A stretch of 64,000 bases of DNA from Pseudoalteromonas rubra (GTDB lineage: Bacteria; Pseudomonadota; Gammaproteobacteria; Enterobacterales; Alteromonadaceae), in the NCBI RefSeq assembly GCF_001482385.1, contig NZ_CP013611.1, forward strand, positions 930,001 through 994,000, written 5' to 3'. The notes below the pieces were generated by a model. The model was not told the origin of the DNA. It ran no database searches and saw only the letters and a list, made by a program, of their open reading frames with translations. This document shows, piece after piece, positions 55,962 through 64,000 of the stretch; position 1 is the first letter of the stretch; the number at the start of each line of letters is the position of its first letter. The position numbers were made by a program, and so were the translations under genes.

Positions 55962-57320
55962 ATGTCAAAGGCTATGTCACAAAACAAAAAAATGAGCCTA
56001 ACAACCCGTATCATGCTGGGCATGGTATTGGGTGTTATTTTGGGTCTGTTAATCCAATCCATACTAGGCGATCAGCCTGAAGTTGCAATTCCGCTGGGCC
56101 TGTTCGATTTACCGATTAAAGGTTTTTTCGTTGATGGTCTGTTCCACATTGGCGGACAAATTTTCATCGCCAGCTTAAAAATGCTGGTTGTTCCTCTAGT
56201 CTTTATTTCTCTCGTTGTTGGCACCTGTAGTCTGAGCGATCCAAAGAAACTCGGTCGCCTCGGTGGAAAATCCATTTTGCTATATTTGTCCACTACGGCT
56301 ATCGCAATTACGGTTGCTATCTCACTTGCTCTGCTCGTGAGCCCAGGAGGGGGCGTAGAAATTCCAACGACCGCGACATTCAACGCACAACAAGCACCTA
56401 CATTGACTCAGGTCATTATCGGGATGTTCCCAACCAATCCAATTAACGCAATGGCCAGTGGCAATATGCTTCAGGTTATTGTGTTTGCGCTGTTGTTTGG
56501 CATTGCTATGGCATTAAGTGGCGATGCAGGTAAGCGCTGTGCGACAGTGTTCGAAGATTTAAATACCGTCGTGCTGAAGCTAGTAACCCTGCTGATGAAT
56601 CTGGCACCTTATGGTGTTTTCTGTCTGATGGCCAAACTATTTACCAGTATTGAAATGGACCTGATTGTCGAGCTGGGTAAATACTTCCTCGTTGTTGTTG
56701 CAGCCCTACTGATCCATGCTTTTGTCAACTACAGCATTTTACTAAAAGTGCTGACAGGCCTGAGTCCACTCACCTTCCTGGCAAAAATGAAAGATGCCTG
56801 TATGTTCGCATTCAGCACATCAAGCTCAAGTGCCACTATGCCTGTGACACTGGAAACCGCCACCAAAAAGCTAGGTGCTAATAACTCGGTTGCCTCTTTT
56901 ACCGTGCCTCTGGGCGCAACCATCAACATGGATGGCACCGCCATCATGCAAGGGGTTGCAACTGTCTTTATCGCACAAGTCTTCGCTGTAGATTTGACCC
57001 TAAGTGACTACCTGATGGTCATTCTGACCGCCACTTTGGCATCAGTAGGTACCGCAGGTGTGCCAGGCGTCGGCCTGATCATGCTGGCTATGGTCCTTAA
57101 TCAGGTAGGCCTGCCAGTTGAAGGGATCGCCATCATTATGGGTGTTGACCGTCTGCTGGATATGACGCGTACCGCAGTCAATGTTACTGGTGATTGTATG
57201 GTGACCTGTGTGGTGGCCAAGTCAGAAGGTGAGCTGGATACCGAAGTATTCAATGATGCCGATGCAGCCAAAGCGCTGGAAGAAGACATCGACTTGGACA
57301 AGCTGTCGAAAAAAGCTTAG
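55962..57320 (+). CDS. dicarboxylate/amino acid:cation symporter (DAACS family)
   Basis: A 452-residue glutamate/aspartate-type transporter with eight predicted helices and two re-entrant loops. The first loop is the serine-rich STSSSSATMPVTLE (about 282-295), the second helix motif is NMDGTAIMQGVATVF, and late TAVNVTGD carries the substrate-binding Asp/Asn. It would import C4-dicarboxylates or acidic/neutral amino acids with Na+ or H+; the substrate is not decidable from sequence alone. It is monocistronic with a strong terminator. The AT-rich upstream region includes its promoter. Confidence 0.93.
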   Translation: MSKAMSQNKKMSLTTRIMLGMVLGVILGLLIQSILGDQPEVAIPLGLFDLPIKGFFVDGLFHIGGQIFIASLKMLVVPLVFISLVVGTCSLSDPKKLGRLGGKSILLYLSTTAIAITVAISLALLVSPGGGVEIPTTATFNAQQAPTLTQVIIGMFPTNPINAMASGNMLQVIVFALLFGIAMALSGDAGKRCATVFEDLNTVVLKLVTLLMNLAPYGVFCLMAKLFTSIEMDLIVELGKYFLVVVAALLIHAFVNYSILLKVLTGLSPLTFLAKMKDACMFAFSTSSSSATMPVTLETATKKLGANNSVASFTVPLGATINMDGTAIMQGVATVFIAQVFAVDLTLSDYLMVILTATLASVGTAGVPGVGLIMLAMVLNQVGLPVEGIAIIMGVDRLLDMTRTAVNVTGDCMVTCVVAKSEGELDTEVFNDADAAKALEEDIDLDKLSKKA

Positions 57321-57334
57321 CTGAGTAAATAGAT

Positions 57335-57369
57335 AAAAAAGGCAGGTTGCATAAGCACCTGCCTTTTTT
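57335..57369. terminator. bidirectional terminator after the DAACS gene
   Basis: AAAAAAGGCAGGT and ACCTGCCTTTTTT are perfect inverted repeats with a 9-base loop, flanked by A and T tracts, and lie between convergent genes. Confidence 0.93.
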
Positions 57370-57400
57370 ATTGCCCGCCACGTCTCACAAAGACGAGGCG

Positions 57401-58285
57401 CTACTTTTTATCATGAATAGCATCAAGGCGTGCTAACAAGCTCGAGGTATCAAAGCGTCCACCCCCGAGTGCCTGTACATCGGCATAATACTGGTCGACC
57501 ATGGCTGTCAGTGACAATGATGATCCATTGCTACGCGCTTCGTCCAATGCAATGCCCAAATCTTTACGCATCCAGTCGACAGCAAAGCCAAAGTCATACT
57601 CTCCCGCGAGCATGGTTTTATAACGGTTTTCCATCTGCCATGAGCCCGCTGCACCTTTGGCAATTGTCTCAACCACTTTTTCGCCGTCCAGGCCAGCCTG
57701 TTTCGCAAAATGAAGTCCTTCTGCCAGCCCTTGTACCACACCGGCAATACAGATCTGATTCACCATTTTGCACAGCTGGCCCGAGCCCACTTCTCCCAAA
57801 AGCTGGCTAAAACGGCTGAAGGCCGCCATCGAAGGTTGCACACGTTCAAATACTTCAGGGTCACCGCCCACCATCACGGTTAATACCCCATTTTCAGCGC
57901 CAGCCTGACCACCCGATACAGGTGCATCCAGGAATGCAACGTGTTGCTCAGCTGCACGTTGCGCCACCTCACGTGCCACCTTAGCCGAAGTTGTCGTATG
58001 GTCAATCAAAACGGTATCAGGCTTCATACCTGCCAAAACCCCATTATCGCCGTAAACAACGGATCTCAGGTCATCATCGTTGCCCACACACATGAATACC
58101 AACTCAGCATCTGCGACGGCTTCTTTGGGTGTTGCTGCGAATGCGCCCTGATACTGCTGCGCCCAACGCTCTGCTTTTGTGGTGGTGCGGTTGTAAACGG
58201 TCACCTGATGACCCGCTTGTTGTAAATGACCGGCCATGGGATAGCCCATCACCCCCAATCCGATGAATGCAACTTTGACTGACAT
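57401..58285 (-). CDS. 3-hydroxyisobutyrate dehydrogenase-family oxidoreductase
   Basis: A 294-residue beta-hydroxyacid dehydrogenase. It has the NAD(P) motif FIGLGVMGYPMAGHL and NRTTTK directly after the second strand (Arg suits NADPH binding), DAPVSGGQAGAENG, and the catalytic lysine in GSGQLCKMVNQ. It differs clearly from MmsB at 11898 and may be a tartronate semialdehyde- or glyoxylate/succinic semialdehyde-reductase type. There is no pathway partner next to it, so the substrate is open. Confidence 0.87.
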   Translation of the reverse strand: MSVKVAFIGLGVMGYPMAGHLQQAGHQVTVYNRTTTKAERWAQQYQGAFAATPKEAVADAELVFMCVGNDDDLRSVVYGDNGVLAGMKPDTVLIDHTTTSAKVAREVAQRAAEQHVAFLDAPVSGGQAGAENGVLTVMVGGDPEVFERVQPSMAAFSRFSQLLGEVGSGQLCKMVNQICIAGVVQGLAEGLHFAKQAGLDGEKVVETIAKGAAGSWQMENRYKTMLAGEYDFGFAVDWMRKDLGIALDEARSNGSSLSLTAMVDQYYADVQALGGGRFDTSSLLARLDAIHDKK

Positions 58286-58417
58286 AAATTTGTCCTATTT
58301 GGCTGTTAAGCTAGAAAGATGGAGTTGTTATACCTGAGCCATCTAGCCATGGCAAATGAAAAATACCAGCTATGAATCAAGTGATTAAAAAGAAAAAACA
58401 TCAAGGAGCCTGACAGG

Positions 58418-58933
58418 ATGGAGAACATTTATCGTTTCAGCGTGAAACTACTTAACGGCGAGACGCTGGCACTCAAATCCTTACAAGGCAGACCCGTGTT
58501 GATCGTCAACATTGCCAGTAAATGTAGCTTTGCGCCGCAGCTGAGCGCATTAGAAAAGTTATATAAGAAATACCACCCTATGGGGTTAGAGGTTATCGCT
58601 TTTCCCTGCCACCAGTTTGGCCGTAATGAGCCACTGGAAAACGAAATGCTGAGGGAATTTTACCAGTCGCACTTCAATCTGAGCTTTCACATTTCAGAAA
58701 AAATACTGGTGAACGGCCCGGATGCTCACCCACTCTTTAATTACCTCAAGGTAAATACACGGGGGATCGCGCAAAACCGCGCTATTAAATGGAATTTTAC
58801 TAAGTTTTTAGTAAACTCAGAGGGTGTTTTATTGTCCCGCTATGCACCCAGGACAAAGCCCGAAACCTTAAAATCGATTATAGAGAGCCAAGTGTCCAAT
58901 GAGAGTCGCCCTATTCAGTTCGCAAAAGTATGA
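58418..58933 (+). CDS. glutathione peroxidase-family thiol peroxidase
   Basis: A thioredoxin-fold peroxidase of 171 residues. The peroxidatic Cys is C36 in NIASKCSFAPQ, with Gln/Trp partners Q66 (FPCHQFGRNEP) and W125 (IKWNFTKFLV). It reduces hydroperoxides using thioredoxin or glutathione. The motif FPCHQF replaces the more usual FPCNQF, and the C-terminal segment after 150 is not typical of the family. A downstream gene, ldhA, starts inside its last 35 bases. Confidence 0.88.
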   Translation: MENIYRFSVKLLNGETLALKSLQGRPVLIVNIASKCSFAPQLSALEKLYKKYHPMGLEVIAFPCHQFGRNEPLENEMLREFYQSHFNLSFHISEKILVNGPDAHPLFNYLKVNTRGIAQNRAIKWNFTKFLVNSEGVLLSRYAPRTKPETLKSIIESQVSNESRPIQFAKV

Positions 58934-59876
58934 GCTGCCATTTTTTGAGCATGCACTGACCCTGTTTCCTGATATTGAGTTTGAATTTTTTGAGCAAGCA
59001 CTGAACGATAAGACTGTTGCACTGGCGCAAGGGTTCGATGCCATCTGCGTGTTTGTGAACGATCAGGTTGATGCCAATGTGTTAGCCGAATTGGCTGAAT
59101 TGGGCGTTCAAAGTATTGCACTACGCTGTGCAGGCTTTAACAATGTCGACATAGAAGCAGCACACGCATTAGGGATCAAAGTAGTACGTGTCCCTGCATA
59201 CAGTCCTGAAGCCGTGGCAGAGCATTGTATTGCCCTGATGCTGACACTGAGCCGTAAAACTCATAAAGCCTACAACCGGGTACGAGAAGACAATTTTGAC
59301 CTCAACGGCTTGCTGGGTTTTAACCTGCACAATAAAACCGTTGGTGTCATCGGCTGTGGTAAAATTGGTCAGGCTCTGGTGGCCATTCTCAACGGCTTTG
59401 GCGCACACGTGCTGGTCTACGATCCGAATATCGGAGAAGGCTCGTACACCCAAGTATCATTAGATATGTTGCTTGAGCAAAGCGACGTCATTACCCTGCA
59501 TTGCCCACTCACCGATGCCACACATCACATGATCGATGATGCAGCCTTCGACAAAATGAAACTAGGTGTAATGCTGATTAACACCAGCCGGGGTGCGCTG
59601 GTAGACAGCAAAGCCTGTATCCGCGCGCTGAAATCAAGAAAACTCGGCTACCTTGGCCTGGATGTGTATGAGCAGGAGTCTGAACTGTTCTTTAAAAATC
59701 GCAGTGATGAAGTGATTCAGGACGATGTTTTTATGCGCCTGGCCAGTTTTCAGAATGTACTCATCACCGGACACCAGGGCTTTTTTACTAAAGAAGCCTT
59801 AACCGAAATCGCCCACACCACAGTGACTAACCTCAACGCCATCCGCACTGGGCAGACGCTGGAAAATCAGGTTTGA
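58899..59876 (+). CDS. ldhA: D-lactate dehydrogenase (2-hydroxyacid dehydrogenase)
   Basis: A 325-residue NAD-dependent D-2-hydroxyacid dehydrogenase interconverting pyruvate and D-lactate. It shows the Rossmann motif GVIGCGKIGQAL, catalytic Arg in NTSRGALVDS, Glu near DVYEQESELF and His in LITGHQGFFTKEAL; the latter and the length are close to E. coli LdhA (329 aa). The ATG at 58899 lies within the 3' end of the peroxidase gene (35-base overlap), so translation is coupled. A strong terminator follows. Phosphoglycerate dehydrogenase or a related reductase is less likely because of the LdhA-type C-terminus. Confidence 0.92.
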   Translation: MRVALFSSQKYELPFFEHALTLFPDIEFEFFEQALNDKTVALAQGFDAICVFVNDQVDANVLAELAELGVQSIALRCAGFNNVDIEAAHALGIKVVRVPAYSPEAVAEHCIALMLTLSRKTHKAYNRVREDNFDLNGLLGFNLHNKTVGVIGCGKIGQALVAILNGFGAHVLVYDPNIGEGSYTQVSLDMLLEQSDVITLHCPLTDATHHMIDDAAFDKMKLGVMLINTSRGALVDSKACIRALKSRKLGYLGLDVYEQESELFFKNRSDEVIQDDVFMRLASFQNVLITGHQGFFTKEALTEIAHTTVTNLNAIRTGQTLENQV

Positions 59877-59910
59877 TATTTACCTCAAGCCAGATGGTTC
59901 AGCAGACACA

Positions 59911-59938
59911 AAAAAGCCCGGCAAGCCGGGCATTTTTG
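59911..59938. terminator. bidirectional terminator after ldhA
   Basis: The hairpin GCCCGG/CCGGGC (loop CAAG) is flanked by AAAAA on the left and TTTTTG on the right, between the convergent ldhA and NSS transporter genes. Confidence 0.9.
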
Positions 59939-59951
59939 TGTCCAATGATGG

Positions 59952-61277
59952 TTACTTAAAAAACGCCACATTGGCAAAGACGGCTGTCATCAGCACCGGG
60001 CAGACAAAACGCACATACTGGGCAAACCAGTACATTTTTCCACTACACTCCAGAGCAAGCTGGTTACCACGACGCCATACCCAACCTACGGTAACAAAGT
60101 AGAACAAGCCCATCAGTGGCAACTGATAATGGGTTAAAATCTGGATCACCAGACCAAACAGCCAGTCGAAATTGAGGATAATAGCCCCTGAGCTTATCAG
60201 CAGCACAAAGGTCACCAGCCAGGTTGCTTGGCCACGCTTAAAACCATGGTTTTCCACCAGAAATGACACGGGAATTTCGGTGGATGAAATCGTTGAAGTC
60301 AGTGACGCTATCGACATCAGTACAAAGAAAGTCAGCCCGACGAACAAACCTATCTCGCCCATGGTTGCAAACAGCTCAGGTAAAATAGCAAAAATAAGCC
60401 TGCCCTCACCCACCAGCTTGCCATTTTGGAAAACTTCTACACCATTATTCTGAGCAATAAACAAAGCAGGAATAATCAGTAACCCTGCCAGGAAGGCAAC
60501 ACCAGTATCCAGCATTGCGACACTAAAAGTTAGTTTTGGTAAGTTCTCATTTGGTTTCAGGTAAGAGCCGTAAATCATCATGCAGCCTACACCCAGAGAC
60601 AAAGAGAAAAACGCCTGCCCCATGGCAGCAATGATCAATTCAGGGTCGCCAATCTTGCTAAAATCGGGCACAAGGTACGCCTTAAACCCGGCAGAAGCGC
60701 CTTCCAGTGTGCCCATATAAGCGATCAACGCTACCAACAGCATTAGTAACACAGGCATGAGTCGACGAGACCAGGTTTCAATCCCTGACTTAACCCCCTG
60801 TAATATAATGCCAGCCGTCAGCAGTAGCATCATTGGGGTAAAGATAAAATTCCGTAAGGTCGAATCACCTGAGAGAAAAGCGCTGGCTGCATCCCAGCCA
60901 ACTAAACGAGCCAGTGGTTCGAGCGAATGCGCCAACATCCAGCCGGCAACAATAGAATAGAAACTGAGCATGACAATGGCACCGGCAAGGCCGATGTAAC
61001 CTGCAGAGGCACCGATTTTAGGCTGTTTTTCCTGCCACGCCTGCTTAAGCGCTTTCACCGGGTTGGCTTGCGCCTGATGACCCAGGTACAACTCCGTATA
61101 CAAAGCAGGTAATGCCAGTAAGAATATGACGATAAAGTAAACCAGCAAAAACGCGCCACCACCGTGGTTCGCTGCCTGAGTGGGAAACCCCCAAATATTA
61201 CCAAGTCCGACTGCCGCACCGGCTGCCGCTAACACAAAGCCCAGACGGCTTTGAAAACCTTCACGCACTTGAGCCAT
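59952..61277 (-). CDS. sodium-dependent transporter, NSS family
   Basis: A 441-residue protein with about 11 hydrophobic helices. The first helix carries AVGLGNIWGFPTQAANHGGGAF, the NSS (SNF) signature. In most members the position after the Trp is Arg (WRFP), the extracellular gate arginine of LeuT; here it is Gly. The remainder, such as SLGVGCMMIYGSYL and STISSTEIPVSF, is standard. It would import an amino acid with Na+, substrate unknown. It stands alone between ldhA (convergent) and a DUF924 gene. Confidence 0.9.
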   Translation of the reverse strand: MAQVREGFQSRLGFVLAAAGAAVGLGNIWGFPTQAANHGGGAFLLVYFIVIFLLALPALYTELYLGHQAQANPVKALKQAWQEKQPKIGASAGYIGLAGAIVMLSFYSIVAGWMLAHSLEPLARLVGWDAASAFLSGDSTLRNFIFTPMMLLLTAGIILQGVKSGIETWSRRLMPVLLMLLVALIAYMGTLEGASAGFKAYLVPDFSKIGDPELIIAAMGQAFFSLSLGVGCMMIYGSYLKPNENLPKLTFSVAMLDTGVAFLAGLLIIPALFIAQNNGVEVFQNGKLVGEGRLIFAILPELFATMGEIGLFVGLTFFVLMSIASLTSTISSTEIPVSFLVENHGFKRGQATWLVTFVLLISSGAIILNFDWLFGLVIQILTHYQLPLMGLFYFVTVGWVWRRGNQLALECSGKMYWFAQYVRFVCPVLMTAVFANVAFFK

Positions 61278-61461
61278 AATCGAATGCCAAGTTAATTATT
61301 GTTGTAGACTGGCGATTATACGCACTTGTAAACAAATTGCGAGTGTCAGTTCGGGCAAATCGGAACAGCCAACGGTGACAAGGGTTTACGCCCTCAGATC
61401 AGAGCTGGTCTGCCAGCCTTCACCTGGTGACATCAAGCCCGAACACACAGTTCAGCAAGAC

Positions 61462-61992
61462 TTAAAAACTCGAACCAGGCGTTTGCAAAAAAGCCAACTC
61501 TTCAGCGCTCGACTCACGCCCTAAAATGGCATTTCGATGGGGGTAACGGCCAAACTGTTCAATAATTTTTTTATGCGCCAGCTCAAACTCATAGTTTGGT
61601 AATGATTTAAACAGGGCATCCGCCTGCTGATGCATGCTCAGACTTTCACTGTGCATGTAAGGCAAATACAAAAAGGTGCGCTGAGTTTTCTCTAGTTGCT
61701 GATCAAACCCTTTTTCAACGGCGTGCTGTGCTAAACACAAAGCCTGCGGGTCGCTGGCAAACGCAGCCGGTGTGTCGCGGAACATATTGCGCGAAAACTG
61801 ATCAAGCACAATGATTTCACACAGCGCCCCCACCGCGGTCTTTCGCCATTCAGCCAGTTCTCCGGCCACAGCCTGCTGGTGTACATGGGCAAACCGCGCC
61901 GTGATTTTATTGTCGAACTGAGTCGACTTTTGCCACCAGTCCTGTTCCTGACATTCGACAAACCAGAACTGATAAATTTCCTGATATTCCAT
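61462..61992 (-). CDS. DUF924 family protein
   Basis: A 176-residue protein with the family pattern: QFWFVE at the start, a middle segment VLDQFSRNMFRDTPAAFASDP, RTFLYLPYMHSESLSMHQQ, and FGRYPHRNAILGRES near the end. It is predicted helical and soluble, and its role is not known. Start at ATG 61992, preceded by AGGTG. It lies between the NSS transporter and lysC on the same strand, with about 180 and 90 base gaps; no operon is evident. Confidence 0.88.
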   Translation of the reverse strand: MEYQEIYQFWFVECQEQDWWQKSTQFDNKITARFAHVHQQAVAGELAEWRKTAVGALCEIIVLDQFSRNMFRDTPAAFASDPQALCLAQHAVEKGFDQQLEKTQRTFLYLPYMHSESLSMHQQADALFKSLPNYEFELAHKKIIEQFGRYPHRNAILGRESSAEELAFLQTPGSSF

Positions 61993-62082
61993 GGATACAC
62001 CTGTGAGTAATTGATTTAGGTATCAGAGCGAGTATTACCCGCTCGTGATAAAGTGTCCAGCCCGACTTGCCAGGCCCCTGAA

Positions 62083-63429
62083 TTATGCCGCTTCCAATAA
62101 TCGGCTGTGGATCGCCTGTACGACTGCGTCCGATTCCGTTTGCTCAACCAAAAAGCACAGGTTATGGCGACTTGCGCCGTGACAGATCAGGCGAATATTA
62201 AAGTCAGCCAGTACTTGCATCAGACTCGCTTCACCATGGCGCAGCTGGATCTCAGAACCTATCATGGCCACCAATGTCAGATTGTTTTCGACACTGACCT
62301 GACAAAACTCTCCGAGTTCATCCAGACAAGCTTGCGCCAGCTCGGGCCGTGTGGCATTTGGCGCATTGTCCAGCGTCAATGCAACGCTGATCTCAGAAGT
62401 AGTTACCAGATCAACCGAAATATTATGTGCACTCAAAATGGTGAATATACGTGCCAGAAAACCACTTGCAAGCAGCATTTCCGGACTTTTCAGTGTTAAC
62501 AGGATCTGGTTCTTACGTTGCGTGACTGCACGGATCCCAGGTTCCGAGCGGTTGTTCTTTTCAATCCAGGTCCCACCAGCATGCGGGTCTTTACTTGAGC
62601 CCACAAACACTGATATTCCGCTGCGACTGGCAGGCAATATAGTGGCCGGGTGTAGCACTTTAGCACCAAAGGTTGCCATTTCTGCGGCTTCATCAAAACT
62701 CAACCGGGCGATTGGCTGCGCTTTTTGGCACAAACGCGGATCTGTACTGAAGATACCAACGACATCTGTCCAGATATGTACACTGCGTGCAGCAATTGCC
62801 TCAGCCAGTAGCGCTGCACTATAATCAGACCCGCCGCGCCCCAGCGTGGTGGTTTGTCCCTGATTATCACTGCCTATGAACCCTTGAGTCACCACCACCT
62901 GCTCCTGCAACAAGGGAATTAAATGGGCCTCGGCGGCTTCACGTGTTGCGTCAATATCTGGCACTGCCTTACCAAACTGGCGGTCTGTTTTAAGCACCCG
63001 TCGCACATCAAATCGGCTGCTGGCAACCCCTAAATCTCTCAGTACCTGAGTAAACAGATAAGATGAAAAGCGCTCTCCAAAACTCAGCATTTCGTCGCAC
63101 TGCTGTGCGTCCAACGCAGGTAATTGAGCAAGTGTGTGAAAATCATCCCGTGTTTCAGTAAACCCTGCCTCCAGATCAGCATCGAGCGTTAGACATGCCA
63201 GAATGCTTTGTTGAATATCCATCACAGACTGAAACAATGCCTGGCGTGCCTCTGCATCGACTTTTTGCTGCGTCAGGGTTACCAGGTGATTCGTCACACC
63301 GGCACTCGCGCTCACGGCCACAACACGGACATTCGGGTCATCGTGGACTATCGTGGCGCATCGCTGCATGGCTTCGAAGTTTGCAACACTGGTGCCGCCA
63401 AATTTAGCAACGACATACTGGGAATTCAT
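62083..63429 (-). CDS. lysC: aspartokinase III (lysine-sensitive)
   Basis: Aspartokinase phosphorylates aspartate at the entry to lysine, threonine and methionine synthesis. The 448-residue, monofunctional enzyme matches E. coli LysC (449 aa). The kinase domain begins with VVAKFGGTSVANFEAM and contains TLGRGGSDYSAALLAEA; two C-terminal ACT domains (about 305-448) carry the regulatory site. No homoserine dehydrogenase domain is attached. A lysine riboswitch at 63519-63682 lies upstream, and its AAGGAGA ribosome site can be covered by the complementary TCTCCTT about 30 bases earlier. Confidence 0.95.
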   Translation of the reverse strand: MNSQYVVAKFGGTSVANFEAMQRCATIVHDDPNVRVVAVSASAGVTNHLVTLTQQKVDAEARQALFQSVMDIQQSILACLTLDADLEAGFTETRDDFHTLAQLPALDAQQCDEMLSFGERFSSYLFTQVLRDLGVASSRFDVRRVLKTDRQFGKAVPDIDATREAAEAHLIPLLQEQVVVTQGFIGSDNQGQTTTLGRGGSDYSAALLAEAIAARSVHIWTDVVGIFSTDPRLCQKAQPIARLSFDEAAEMATFGAKVLHPATILPASRSGISVFVGSSKDPHAGGTWIEKNNRSEPGIRAVTQRKNQILLTLKSPEMLLASGFLARIFTILSAHNISVDLVTTSEISVALTLDNAPNATRPELAQACLDELGEFCQVSVENNLTLVAMIGSEIQLRHGEASLMQVLADFNIRLICHGASRHNLCFLVEQTESDAVVQAIHSRLLEAA

Positions 63430-63433
63430 TTTA

Positions 63434-63475
63434 TCTCCTTGGGATCACACTGGGCGATCAACATCAATAAGGAGA
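63434..63475 (-). promoter_or_regulatory. lysC ribosome site with a complementary sequestering segment
   Basis: On the minus strand TCTCCTT (63475-63469) is a perfect 7-base complement of the Shine-Dalgarno AAGGAGA (63440-63434), with a 28-base loop in between. It is a candidate expression platform for translational control by the riboswitch. Confidence 0.6.
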
Positions 63476-63518
63476 ACTTGGCAATAGGATGGACTAACCA
63501 TAAAGAAATGACCTCTGC

Positions 63519-63682
63519 CAGAAGCTCTCCACCTGAAAACGGTGACAGTCCCGAGGATTCAACCTCAAGGACCGAAAAATCACGCTGACGCAACCTGACT
63601 TTTCTCGGCGAGTACTTCCCTCACTGATGGTCACGGGTAATCGTCACCTCACATCAGCTACCTAAGCATCGCGCCTCTTCTG
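63519..63682 (-). promoter_or_regulatory. lysine riboswitch (L-box) in the lysC leader
   Basis: The minus strand from 63682 reads CAGAAGAGGCGCGATGC, the characteristic 5' end of the lysine aptamer, followed by GAGGTGACGATTAC and GAGGGAAGTACTCGCCGAG and later GGACTGTCACC, as in the E. coli lysC leader. The closing P1 arms CAGAAG and CTTCTG pair at 63677-63682 and 63519-63524, giving an aptamer of about 164 bases, the usual size. It lies directly upstream of aspartokinase III, the classic target. Confidence 0.92.
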
Positions 63683-63684
63683 TT

Positions 63685-63720
63685 TATTTTGCCGGGATTT
63701 AACTGAATCCTGGCAAAATA
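63685..63720. repeat. 15-bp inverted repeat before the riboswitch
   Basis: TATTTTGCCGGGATT and AATCCTGGCAAAATA are inverted repeats (14 of 15 positions) with a 6-base spacer. They end 2 bases before the lysine aptamer starts and overlap the T-tract of the nhaD terminator. Confidence 0.8.
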
Positions 63721-63743
63721 AAAGCCCGCATTTTGTGCGGGCT
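63715..63743 (-). terminator. terminator of nhaD
   Basis: On the minus strand the 8-bp stem AGCCCGCA/TGCGGGCT with a 5-base loop runs into TTTATTTT. It separates the antiporter gene from the lysC leader. Confidence 0.88.
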
Positions 63744-63804
63744 CGAAAAAGGTATCTTTTAGACGTCTAGGTGTCAAGTACAAATTTGTCCCTGTCACCA
63801 AAGT

Positions 63805-64000
63805 TTAAATAAATTGCCCCATAAAATAGGCGCCCGCATAGCCTGCCGTATAGGCAATTAACAAATACAGGCTCATTCTTAAGTAACTGGTAAAGGTTAG
63901 AGCTTTAACTTTACTCATGGCAATGATCCCGGCAGCAGAGCCGATAATCAGCATAGAGCCACCGACACCCGTTGCATAAGTAAAAGTCAGCCATTGCTGA
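63805..64000 (-). CDS. nhaD: Na+/H+ antiporter NhaD-type, C-terminal end (cut by window)
   Basis: The minus-strand frame from the window end to the TAA at 63805-63807 gives the last 64 residues: QQWLTFTYATGVGGSM, then IIGSAAGIIAMSKVKALTFT and a final helix ending MGQFI. This glycine-rich motif and last helix fit the NhaD ion-transporter family, which uses the proton gradient to export Na+. The rest lies to the right of the window, so the gene name is provisional. It is followed by a terminator and the lysC leader on the same strand. Confidence 0.78.
   Translation of the reverse strand, partial: QQWLTFTYATGVGGSMLIIGSAAGIIAMSKVKALTFTSYLRMSLYLLIAYTAGYAGAYFMGQFI

Noticed and set aside
1..64000. 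CRISPR arrays, tRNA/rRNA genes, insertion sequences, prophage genes
   Set aside because: I read the intergenic parts for regular repeats, cloverleaf ends and transposase or phage motifs and saw none.

Overview
The window looks like a chromosomal segment of a marine gammaproteobacterium of the Alteromonadales, most likely Pseudoalteromonas or a close relative. The evidence is protein-level resemblance (inference, no search was run). Support comes from the paired branched-chain amino acid degradation clusters under a MerR-family LiuR regulator, the csdA-csdE-tcdA set, the lipid A export block, a lysine-riboswitch-controlled aspartokinase III and several Na+-coupled transporters. I see no prophage, transposase, CRISPR array, rRNA or tRNA. 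Both ends cut genes: citrate synthase on the left and an NhaD-type Na+/H+ antiporter on the right.

Layout. 1-2998: gltA end, the CsdA/CsdE sulfur-transfer pair and convergent tcdA. 3000-9632 (minus): tightly overlapping genes for a pseudouridine synthase, KdsB, a Trm112-like protein, LpxK and MsbA (outer-membrane LPS assembly), with comEC upstream. 10178-10855: a decayed marC-family gene. 11115-18755 (minus): valine/isoleucine catabolic operon (thiolase, MmsA, acyl-CoA dehydrogenase, enoyl-CoA hydratase, 3-hydroxyisobutyryl-CoA hydrolase, MmsB, SDR). 19151-27548 (plus): liuR-liuABCDE-scoAB for leucine/isovalerate breakdown. Palindromic TTTACG-type boxes lie in front of both diverging clusters, so LiuR probably controls both. 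Acetyl-CoA, propionyl-CoA precursors and acetoacetate are the outputs.

27949-36619: BCCT transporter, a DnaQ-like exonuclease coupled to a cNMP/CBS/DUF294 protein, HtpX, Bax plus a DUF2987-like protein, and a dGTPase. 36666-43984 is the most unusual stretch. A very large Ser/Thr kinase-STAND ATPase is directly coupled to a flavin amine/amino-acid oxidase-like protein. Upstream, behind an AT-rich spacer, lies an unrecognised 356-residue protein. 44161-51000: small membrane protein, Nat-type ABC exporter with a periplasmic S33 hydrolase, small secreted protein, topA. 51308-55795: a 1495-residue Ig-repeat lipoprotein. 55962-61992: DAACS symporter, HIBADH-family reductase, gpx-ldhA, NSS transporter, DUF924. 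62083-64000: lysC with a lysine riboswitch, and the nhaD end.

Most genes are ordinary core metabolism. The points worth a second look are the oxidase-kinase locus, the control regions (LiuR boxes, lysine riboswitch with a Shine-Dalgarno sequestering hairpin) and small signs of decay or duplication (marC pseudogene, duplicated liuR tail).
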